Shown here: in pieces, positions 14,584 to 21,185 of the stretch
How positions within the stretch are numbered: position 1 is the first letter of the stretch
How the letters are laid out: every line of letters begins with the position of its first letter
Source of the DNA: an uncultured Gammaproteobacteria bacterium
Lineage (GTDB): Bacteria; Pseudomonadota; Gammaproteobacteria; Pseudomonadales; Azotimanducaceae_A
Assembly (NCBI GenBank): GCA_913041025.1
Contig: CAJWGQ010000022.1
Coordinates: 1 to 21,185 of the forward strand
Length of the DNA stretch: 21,185 nt
Direction: 5' to 3'
Notes under the pieces: model-generated
The model's database searches: none
Seen by the model: the letters and a program-made list of their open reading frames with translations, nothing else
What the model was told of the DNA's origin: nothing
Made by a program: the position numbers and the translations under genes

Positions 14584-17145
14584 ATGTCCGAATTTGGACC
14601 CACCCAGGACGATGATGTCCAGCTCGTAAATATTGAAGAGGAAATCAAGCAGTCTTATCTAGACTACGCGATGAGTGTAATAGTTGGCCGAGCTTTACCT
14701 GATGCTCGCGATGGCCTAAAGCCTGTTCATAAACGGGTGCTGTATGCGATGAATGAGTTAAATAACGTATACAACCGGCCTTATGTGAAGTCCGCTCGTG
14801 TCGTTGGAGAGGTGATTGGAAAATATCATCCTCACGGCGATGCTGCAGCGTACGAGACAATTGTTCGGATGGCTCAAGATTTTAACATGCGGTATATGCT
14901 TGTGGATGGTCAAGGGAATTTTGGCTCGATAGACCCAGACCCCCCTGCCGCGCAACGGTACACCGAAGTTCGCATGACAAAAATTGCGAGCGCCTTGTTG
15001 GAGGACCTCGACAAAGATACGGTCGATTTCGTTAACAATTACGATGACACGTTAACGATGCCATCGGTATTACCAACTCGAATTCCAAATTTACTGGTCA
15101 ATGGGAGTGCAGGAATTGCAGTAGGATTTGCCTCCAATATACCGCCCCATAACATTGGGGAAGTGCTTGATGCTTGTATTCATTTGCTTAATAACCCAGA
15201 AGCTTCTATTGAAGAAATGATTGGCTTTGTGCAAGGGCCTGACTTCCCAACGGGCGGAATCATCAATGGTAGATCAGGAATTGTTCAAGGCTACAAGACT
15301 GGTCGGGGGAAAATTTATGTCAGAGGTCGAGCTACTGTAGAGATTGATAAGTCGGAAAAAGAGCGAATCATTATTACTGAAATCCCTTACCAGCTCAGGA
15401 AAAATGCGTTACTAGAAAAAATAGCAGAGCTCTTCAAGGATAAAAAAATAGAGGGCATCACAGAGCTAAGAGATGAATCAGATAAGGATGGTTTGAGAAT
15501 AGTTGTGGAGCTTAGAAGAGGGGAATCAGGAGAGGTGGTGTTGAATAACCTATATTCTCAAACTCAGCTGCAGTCTGTTTTCAGTATAAACAACATCGCT
15601 CTAGTTGATGGCCAGCCCAAGCTTTTAAATCTCAAAGAAATGATTGAAGCTTTCATCGAGCATCGAAAAGAGGTCGTGACTAGGCGTACTTTATATTTGC
15701 TTCGGAGAGCGCGCCAACGAGCTCACATACTTGAAGGGCAGGCTGTTGCTTTAGCGAATATCGATGAAGTGATTGAATTAATTAAATCTTCTCCGACAGC
15801 TAAAGAAGCTCGAGAGGGATTAGTAGCAAAAACCTGGCAGGCAGAAGACCTCAAGGCTCTTTTGGAAGAAGTTGGGCTTGATGCTTCGCGGCCAGATGGT
15901 TTGTCAGAAGATTTTGGATTCCAAGGAGATTCATACCAGTTAACTGAAGAACAAGCACAGGCAATATTGGAGATGAGACTCCAAAGACTCACGAGTATGG
16001 AGCAAGACAAGCTGATTGAAGATTATAGAAATATTGTTGACGAGATTCGCGATCTTCTGGACATTCTGGGCTCTAGTGAGCGATTAAGATCGGTGGTTGG
16101 AGACGAGCTCTTAGAAGTTAAGAATGAGTATGGAGACGATAGAAGAACCGAGATTGTTGAAAACCAATTAGATCTTTCGGATGAGGATTTAATCGCCGAA
16201 GAGGATCTCGTATTAACAATTTCGCATCAGGGATATGCTAAAACACAACCTCTTGATACTTATCAATCTCAAAAGCGAGGGGGTAGAGGAAAGGCTGCGG
16301 CATCGGTGAAAGATGAGGATTTCGTTGAGCATTTATTGTTCGCGAATTCTCACGCCACGGTTTTGTGTTTTTCGAATAAAGGAAAGGTTTATTGGTTAAA
16401 GGTTTACCAAATTCCTCAAGCAAGTAGATCTGCTAAGGGTCGGCCGATGGTCAATATTCTGCCGCTTGATAGCGAAGAGAGGATAACCGCTGTATTGCCG
16501 ATTGCAGAGTTCACGAGTAATCACTTTGTCTTTATGGCAACAGCAAATGGCACCGTCAAAAAAACCCCTCTAGAACAGTTCTCCAGGCCCAGAGCGAGCG
16601 GTTTGATAGCACTAGATCTCGAAGAAGATAACTGGTTGGTGGGTGCGGCTATAACTGATGGAGAGAGTGATATTTTGCTGTGTTCCTCGTCTGGTAAAGC
16701 GGTGCGTTTCGCGGAATCGGCTGTACGCTCCATGGGTAGAAGTGCTAAAGGTGTTAGAGGTATTAGACTCACTAAAGGTCATGAAGTAATTTCTTTAAGC
16801 GTTCCGGAAGAAGGAGGAAGACTGCTCACGGCTAGCTCAAATGGTTTCGGTAAGTGTACTGAGCTAGCTGAATTTCCGACAAAGGGGCGCGGTGGTCAGG
16901 GCGTAATAGCCATGCAAACCAGTGAAAGAAATGGGGATTTGGTTGGAGCGGTACAGGTTTTCGGCTCGGATGAAGTAATGTTGATTAGCAATTTGGGTAC
17001 TTTAGTTAGAACTTCGGTAGATGAAATATCGGTATTGGGGCGCAACACACAAGGAGTTAAATTGATTAATCTCAAGGATGGAGAATCTCTAAACAGTGTT
17101 GAACGAATATTCGATGAAGACGGAGAGTCTGGTCCTGAAGTATGA
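14584..17145 (+). CDS. gyrA: DNA gyrase subunit A
   Basis: An 853-residue type IIA topoisomerase subunit that, with GyrB, introduces negative supercoils using ATP. The N-terminal domain has DGLKPVHKRVLYAM, the winged-helix YHPHGDAAAYETI, and the catalytic Tyr126 in QRYTEVR. The C-terminal beta-pinwheel is present and contains the GyrA box QKRGGRG (563-569, consensus QRRGGKG), which separates gyrase from topoisomerase IV. The C-terminus is a short acidic tail. In the quinolone-determining region the residues equal to E. coli S83 and D87 are A87 and E91, and the segment before the Tyr reads GSIDPDPPAAQRYTE instead of GSIDGDSAAAMRYTE. The start at ATG 14584 agrees with the family N-terminus. It leads serC-pheA-hisC-tyrA, a gene order known from Pseudomonas. 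Confidence 0.98.
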   Translation: MSEFGPTQDDDVQLVNIEEEIKQSYLDYAMSVIVGRALPDARDGLKPVHKRVLYAMNELNNVYNRPYVKSARVVGEVIGKYHPHGDAAAYETIVRMAQDFNMRYMLVDGQGNFGSIDPDPPAAQRYTEVRMTKIASALLEDLDKDTVDFVNNYDDTLTMPSVLPTRIPNLLVNGSAGIAVGFASNIPPHNIGEVLDACIHLLNNPEASIEEMIGFVQGPDFPTGGIINGRSGIVQGYKTGRGKIYVRGRATVEIDKSEKERIIITEIPYQLRKNALLEKIAELFKDKKIEGITELRDESDKDGLRIVVELRRGESGEVVLNNLYSQTQLQSVFSINNIALVDGQPKLLNLKEMIEAFIEHRKEVVTRRTLYLLRRARQRAHILEGQAVALANIDEVIELIKSSPTAKEAREGLVAKTWQAEDLKALLEEVGLDASRPDGLSEDFGFQGDSYQLTEEQAQAILEMRLQRLTSMEQDKLIEDYRNIVDEIRDLLDILGSSERLRSVVGDELLEVKNEYGDDRRTEIVENQLDLSDEDLIAEEDLVLTISHQGYAKTQPLDTYQSQKRGGRGKAAASVKDEDFVEHLLFANSHATVLCFSNKGKVYWLKVYQIPQASRSAKGRPMVNILPLDSEERITAVLPIAEFTSNHFVFMATANGTVKKTPLEQFSRPRASGLIALDLEEDNWLVGAAITDGESDILLCSSSGKAVRFAESAVRSMGRSAKGVRGIRLTKGHEVISLSVPEEGGRLLTASSNGFGKCTELAEFPTKGRGGQGVIAMQTSERNGDLVGAVQVFGSDEVMLISNLGTLVRTSVDEISVLGRNTQGVKLINLKDGESLNSVERIFDEDGESGPEV

Positions 17146-17173
17146 TCTCGATTTTCCTGATAGGTGAAGCAGT

Positions 17174-18253
17174 ATGGTGAGGTCAATAAACTTTGCGGCG
17201 GGTCCCGCGACATTGCCTACAGAAGTGTTGGAGCATGCTAGATCGGAGTTTTTAGATTACCAGCAAACCGGGATGTCCATCATGGAGATGAGTCATAGAG
17301 GATCCGAGTTTCGCGAAGTGCTCGCAAAGGCGGAATCTGATTTTAGGTCTTTGTTAGCAATCTCCAATGATTATCATGTTCTTTTTCTGCAGGGAGGGGC
17401 AACCGCTCAGTTTGCTGGAGTACCCATGAATCTAGCAAGGGAACATAGACGGACAGATTACCTTGATACTGGGTCTTGGTCGAGAAAAGCAATTAAGGAA
17501 GCTGGTGCTTTCTCTGATGTTCATACAGTGGCAACTAGCGAAGAGGCTTCTTATCATCACATACCGCCTGAAGGTGAGTGGGACATACGAGAGGAGACTT
17601 CTTATGTGCATATTTGCTCAAATGAAACCATAGGTGGGTTGCAGTTCAAAAAGTTTCCAAAGCTAGAAGTGCCGCTAGTGGCAGATATGTCTTCAGACAT
17701 ATTGTCTAGAGAGATTGAAATGGATGATTTTGGAGCAATCTATGCGGGTGCTCAAAAGAATATTGGCCCTGCGGGTCTTGCATTAGTTGTCGTTCGTAAA
17801 GACCTCCTAGTTAGGAATAATAATAGTATTCCTTCGTTCCTGGATTACTCCTTGCAAGCCGAAGCTGATTCAATGTTAAACACGCCGCCTACCTTCACCA
17901 TATATTTGGCGGGTTTGGTTTTTGACTGGCTGCGCAAGAAGGGCGGTCTATCAGTAATAGAAAAAGAAAATGAGCACAAGGCTGGTTTGATTTACGATGT
18001 CATCGAGCGAGGGGATTTTTATTCTTGTCCTGTCGATCCGGCGTTTCGGTCAAGTATGAATATTCCTTTTAGGTTGAAAGTTGAAGAGCTTGAAGCGATT
18101 TTTTTGGAGAGAGCTGAGAAGGCTGGTTTGTTCAATCTAAAAGGTCATCGAAGTGTTGGTGGTATGAGGGCGAGTATTTACAACGCTGTTCCTGTAAGCT
18201 GGGTAGAAGAGCTTGGCAAGTTTATGAACGACTTTGAGAATGAATACGGATAA
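17174..18253 (+). CDS. serC: Phosphoserine aminotransferase
   Basis: A 359-residue PLP enzyme that converts 3-phosphohydroxypyruvate and glutamate to phosphoserine, and the corresponding step of PLP synthesis (4-phosphohydroxythreonine). It begins INFAAGPATLP, has GMSIMEMSHRGSEF and FLQGGATAQFAGVPMNL, then YAGAQKNIGPAG with the PLP lysine at K195 (E. coli K198), and HRSVGGMRASIYNA near the end. Length matches the family (about 360). AGGTGA at 17162-17167 is a good Shine-Dalgarno sequence, 6 bases before ATG 17174. The stop overlaps the next gene by 14 bases. Confidence 0.97.
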   Translation: MVRSINFAAGPATLPTEVLEHARSEFLDYQQTGMSIMEMSHRGSEFREVLAKAESDFRSLLAISNDYHVLFLQGGATAQFAGVPMNLAREHRRTDYLDTGSWSRKAIKEAGAFSDVHTVATSEEASYHHIPPEGEWDIREETSYVHICSNETIGGLQFKKFPKLEVPLVADMSSDILSREIEMDDFGAIYAGAQKNIGPAGLALVVVRKDLLVRNNNSIPSFLDYSLQAEADSMLNTPPTFTIYLAGLVFDWLRKKGGLSVIEKENEHKAGLIYDVIERGDFYSCPVDPAFRSSMNIPFRLKVEELEAIFLERAEKAGLFNLKGHRSVGGMRASIYNAVPVSWVEELGKFMNDFENEYG

Positions 18254-19331
18254 TGATCAGCTAGAGCCCCTACGTAATCAAATTGACAAAATTGATTCCG
18301 ATTTACTCGCCTTAATGAACCGACGCGCCGAGTGTGCGATCGAGATTGGTAAACTAAAAATTAGCCAGGATACTCAAGAAGAAGTCAGTTTCTACAGGCC
18401 GGAGAGAGTTGAGCTAGTTCGAAAAAAGTTAGTTCAGGAGAACACAGGGCCTCTACGAGCAGAACATGTAAGCGCGATATTTAATGAGATTATGTCAAGC
18501 TGTTTGGGTCTTGAGCAGATAATTACGGTCTCGTATCTGGGCCCTCAAGGTACCTTTTCCGAGGCAGCTGTATTGAAACAGTTTGGTCGCTCGGTAAGAA
18601 CTGAACCTGTTTTGTCCATTGATCAGGTTTTCCGAGCAGTAGAGTCGGGATCAGCGAATTTTGGTGTCGTGCCCGTTGAAAATTCTACTGAGGGTATGGT
18701 GAGTCAGACTCTCGATTGCTTTGTTAGGAGCGACGCACATATTTGTGCCGAAGTAGAGCTACTGATCCACCAATGTTTTTTAAGGAAACCCAATGCCTCT
18801 GTAGCGCTTAGAGAAATTGTTTCTCATAGCCAAAGTCTGGCTCAATGCAGATCTTGGCTTGATAGTCACTATAGAGAAATACCAAGAAGAAGTGTTGCGA
18901 GCAATGCTGAAGCTGCGCGACTTGCTTCTAAGGACGGCAGTGTTGCTGCAGTGGCAGGAGAGATAGCGGCGAATCAGTATGGTTTGTCGATTTTGACTCC
19001 AAACATTGAAGATAATCCTAGTAATAAGACTAGATTCTTGATTATAGGACGGCAGGTAACCGGGACATCTGGTAACGATAAAACCTCGATATTAGTGGCT
19101 GTGAAGAATAAATCTGGGGCTTTATACGATGTGTTGGAGCCGTTCAAAGACATGGGGATTGGACTTTCGAGAATAGAGACTCGCCCTTCCGGCTCGGGCG
19201 ATTGGTCCTACCTTTTTTTTATTGACTTCGAAGGCCATATTGAAGACGAAAAAGTGGAAAAAGTATTGGCAAAAGTCGAAGAATTAGCTCTCAGTCTAAA
19301 AGTGTTAGGTTCTTACCCAAACGCAGCTTAA
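18240..19331 (+). CDS. pheA: Bifunctional chorismate mutase/prephenate dehydratase (P-protein)
   Basis: A 363-residue fusion that turns chorismate into prephenate and then phenylpyruvate for phenylalanine. The chorismate mutase domain is residues 1-90 (LRNQIDKIDSDLLALMNRRA). The prephenate dehydratase domain is about 97-270, with YLGPQGTFSEAA, GVVPVENSTEGMV and the NKTRF motif (catalytic Thr264). The C-terminal ACT domain is about 283-363, with GAL (293-295) and ETRP (313-316), the effector-binding segments that make such enzymes sensitive to phenylalanine. ATG 18240 overlaps the end of serC by 14 bases; an in-frame TTG at 18234 would add two residues. The stop overlaps the hisC ATG by one base (TAATG). 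Confidence 0.97.
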   Translation: MNTDNDQLEPLRNQIDKIDSDLLALMNRRAECAIEIGKLKISQDTQEEVSFYRPERVELVRKKLVQENTGPLRAEHVSAIFNEIMSSCLGLEQIITVSYLGPQGTFSEAAVLKQFGRSVRTEPVLSIDQVFRAVESGSANFGVVPVENSTEGMVSQTLDCFVRSDAHICAEVELLIHQCFLRKPNASVALREIVSHSQSLAQCRSWLDSHYREIPRRSVASNAEAARLASKDGSVAAVAGEIAANQYGLSILTPNIEDNPSNKTRFLIIGRQVTGTSGNDKTSILVAVKNKSGALYDVLEPFKDMGIGLSRIETRPSGSGDWSYLFFIDFEGHIEDEKVEKVLAKVEELALSLKVLGSYPNAA

Positions 19332-20419
19332 TGACAATAAGAAATATAAATTCAGTCATTGCTGGTTTAAGTCCTTATAAACCTGGAAAGCCCATAGAGG
19401 AGCTGAGCCGTGAGTTAGGTTTGACGGATATTGTTAAACTAGCGAGTAATGAAAACCCTTTTGGAGCTTCCAGAAAAGTAAAAGAGGCTTTGGTTTCGGC
19501 AGTTGATGAGCTTACGAGATATCCTGACGGTAGTGGTTTTGCCTTGAAGAGAGCACTTTCCGAAAAACTAAAAGTAGAATCGTCTCAGATTACTTTAGGA
19601 AATGGATCGAACGATGTTTTGGACTTGATTGCTCGTGCCACTATGGAGAGCGACTCGGAAGGAATTATCTCAGAGCATAGTTTTGTTGTTTATGGGTTGG
19701 CTATTAAATGTGCAGGCGGCAGAGCAGTAGTTGTGCCTGCATTGAACTATGGTTGTGATTTGCAAGCAATGTCGCTAGCGGTGACTGACAAGACGAGGGT
19801 CATTTACATTGCGAACCCAAATAATCCAACAGGCACTTGGGTAACCGACCAAGAGCTGAAGAGATTTCTAGATTCAGTTCCACCAAACGTTTGGATAGTG
19901 CTGGATGAGGCGTACTTTGAGTATGTGGCTGATTCAGAATACCCCCATGGTTTGGAGTTACAAACTAAATATCCCAATTTAATCGTTACCCGTACTTTCT
20001 CTAAAGCGTATGGGTTGGCAGCACTTAGAGTCGGATATTCTGTTTCGTCAGCAGAGTTTGCGGATATCCTTAATAGAGTTAGGCAGCCCTTCAACGTTAA
20101 CTCTTTGGCCTTAGCAGCTGCGCTCTCAGCTTTAGATGATCAAGAGTTCATTCAAACCAGTGTGAGAGCGAATGAAATAGGGATGGCGCAAATATGTTCG
20201 GGTCTCGATCAGTTAAACTTAAAGGTGATTCCTTCAGCAGGTAATTTTGTTAGTTTTGATACCGGTCAATCAGAAATAGAAATTTTTAATCGTTTACTTT
20301 CGAAGGGAGTAATTGTTCGTCCTATAGCTGAGTACGGATTACCGGGCTTCGTAAGAGTTACGGTTGGGTTGGAGTCCGAAAATGCGCGTTTTCTGGAGGC
20401 ACTCGGCGAAGTGTTATGA
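19331..20419 (+). CDS. hisC: Histidinol-phosphate/aromatic aminotransferase, HisC family
   Basis: A 362-residue fold-type I PLP aminotransferase. Landmarks are LASNENPFGAS (37-47), YPDGSGFALKRAL (64-76), LGNGSNDVLDL (89-99), ANPNNPTGTW (161-170), LDEAYFEY (191-198), and RTFSKAYGLAALRVGY with the PLP lysine K225, followed by RPIAEYGLPGFVRVTVG near the end. Family members make histidinol phosphate, and many also accept aromatic keto acids. Position between pheA and tyrA suggests an aromatic role as well as, or instead of, histidine synthesis; this is inference from context. I recall a second hisC in this location in Pseudomonas. Start overlaps pheA by one base, and the stop overlaps the tyrA ATG by four bases (ATGA). 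Confidence 0.93.
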   Translation: MTIRNINSVIAGLSPYKPGKPIEELSRELGLTDIVKLASNENPFGASRKVKEALVSAVDELTRYPDGSGFALKRALSEKLKVESSQITLGNGSNDVLDLIARATMESDSEGIISEHSFVVYGLAIKCAGGRAVVVPALNYGCDLQAMSLAVTDKTRVIYIANPNNPTGTWVTDQELKRFLDSVPPNVWIVLDEAYFEYVADSEYPHGLELQTKYPNLIVTRTFSKAYGLAALRVGYSVSSAEFADILNRVRQPFNVNSLALAAALSALDDQEFIQTSVRANEIGMAQICSGLDQLNLKVIPSAGNFVSFDTGQSEIEIFNRLLSKGVIVRPIAEYGLPGFVRVTVGLESENARFLEALGEVL

Positions 20420-21185
20420 GGCAAATAACCATCATAGGGGTTGGATTCATTGGTGGTTGTTTAGCCAGCTCAATAAAGAAGTTAAAAATTTGCGAGCGAT
20501 TGGTTGGTATAGAACTGAGTTCTGAAAATCGAAACTATATCGTAGAAAAAGGCCTTGTCGATGAAGTCGTTGAGGAGGTTCCTGAGGATGCCGATCTGAT
20601 TGTGATTGCGTTGCCTAACGATCAAGTCGCGGAGTGGGTGTGTAAGTTAAGAAACCACAAAGCTTTGGTTCTAGATGTCGCGAGTGTAAAAGGTGAAATA
20701 CTCAATCGAGTTGAATCCGAGCTTGGTGAACTGCCGAAAAATTACGTGCCGTGCCACCCAATCGCTGGATCTGAAAAAATAGGGCCCAGAACCTCTCATT
20801 CATCCTTGTTTGAAAATAGACCCGTGGTGATCATACCTCATCAAAATCAGAGATCTGGGTCTCAAGAGTTCGTGATAGAGTTCTGGTCCGAGCTGAGTGC
20901 GAAATGTGTCGAGCTATCGGCTCTGGAACACGACGCTATTTTAGCCAAGACCAGCCATTTGCCTCATATATTAGCTTACTCATTTATGTCGATGTTGAAT
21001 AAGAAGGATGTTGGCTTGGCTGGCGGTGGATTAGAGGACTTCACTAGGATTGCCGGAGCTAATCCTGATATGTGGTGGGCGATTTTTAGCTTGAATGAAC
21101 CAGAACTCAGTAAAGCAATGGATGAATTTCAACAAGCATTTGACAAATTAAGAGAAGCTATATCAAAAAGAGATCAGCACGCTGC
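20416..21185 (+). CDS. tyrA: Prephenate dehydrogenase, partial
   Basis: The first 256 residues of a NAD(P)-dependent prephenate dehydrogenase, open to the right edge of the window. The Rossmann glycine motif is IGVGFIGGCLA (7-17). DVASVKGEI is at 87-95. HPIAGSEKIGP holds the catalytic His at H114, and SHLPHILAYS (180-189) is the family's second His segment (H181, H184). These convert prephenate to 4-hydroxyphenylpyruvate for tyrosine. No chorismate mutase domain precedes it, so this is a stand-alone dehydrogenase at the N-terminus. In Pseudomonas-type genomes the C-terminus may be fused to EPSP synthase (aroA); the window ends too soon to tell. It overlaps hisC by four bases, so it is translationally coupled. 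Confidence 0.95.
   Translation, partial: MRQITIIGVGFIGGCLASSIKKLKICERLVGIELSSENRNYIVEKGLVDEVVEEVPEDADLIVIALPNDQVAEWVCKLRNHKALVLDVASVKGEILNRVESELGELPKNYVPCHPIAGSEKIGPRTSHSSLFENRPVVIIPHQNQRSGSQEFVIEFWSELSAKCVELSALEHDAILAKTSHLPHILAYSFMSMLNKKDVGLAGGGLEDFTRIAGANPDMWWAIFSLNEPELSKAMDEFQQAFDKLREAISKRDQHA

Noticed and set aside
16521..17213. Minus-strand frames under gyrA
   Set aside because: They overlap gyrA's C-terminal domain, which is clearly coding on the plus strand, and show no domain.
1..21185. Mobile element, CRISPR, prophage or defence island
   Set aside because: No transposase gene, repeat-spacer array, integrase or attachment site was found; the genes are core ones in conserved order.

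Overview
The window reads as a compact chromosomal segment from a gammaproteobacterium, probably a marine-type lineage allied to the Pseudomonas/Cellvibrio side of the class. This is inferred from recalled gene order and protein resemblance, not from a search. The diagnostic neighbourhoods are trpS-scpA-scpB-rluB, an mtaD-like gene with ubiG and yciK diverging from gyrA, and gyrA-serC-pheA-hisC-tyrA. SMC-ScpAB genes argue against an enterobacterium, which would use MukBEF. The DNA is moderately AT-rich by eye. I see no tRNA, rRNA, insertion sequence, prophage or CRISPR, and no gene-free stretch above about 150 bases.

Layout. Minus strand 1-1500: sseA (sulfurtransferase) followed by mnmC (tRNA modification), cut by the window edge. 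Plus strand 1607-2800: an acyl-lipid/acyl-CoA desaturase with an unusual helical C-terminal region. Minus strand 2812-7736: a tight cluster transcribed yciB, SH3-anchor protein, pdxJ, periplasmic cyclophilin, membrane-anchored cold-shock-domain protein, argS. Plus strand 7883-11609: trpS, scpA, scpB, rluB. Minus strand 11613-14439: an mtaD-like gene, ubiG, yciK. Plus strand 14584-21185: gyrA, serC, pheA, hisC and the start of tyrA, the last four with overlapping or nearly abutting ends.

Function. The window is mostly housekeeping: tRNA charging (ArgS, TrpS), tRNA and rRNA modification (MnmC, RluB), chromosome topology and segregation (GyrA, ScpA, ScpB), cofactors (PdxJ for PLP, UbiG for ubiquinone), envelope proteins (YciB, SH3-anchor protein, cyclophilin), and the serine/phenylalanine/tyrosine block. 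PdxJ makes the cofactor needed by SerC and HisC, though these genes are far apart here.

Most worth a second look: (1) the mtaD-like gene is an intact 407-residue frame that has lost essentially every metal and catalytic residue of its amidohydrolase family, so it looks like a pseudoenzyme, and it may be transcribed leaderless; (2) rluB appears to start at an AUU codon; (3) the desaturase carries a C-terminal region resembling the end of ISL3-type transposases; (4) PdxJ is of the lineage I associate with Bacteroidetes and others rather than the E. coli type; (5) GyrA has a non-standard quinolone-resistance-determining region. I found no convincing new multi-gene defence or mobile system.
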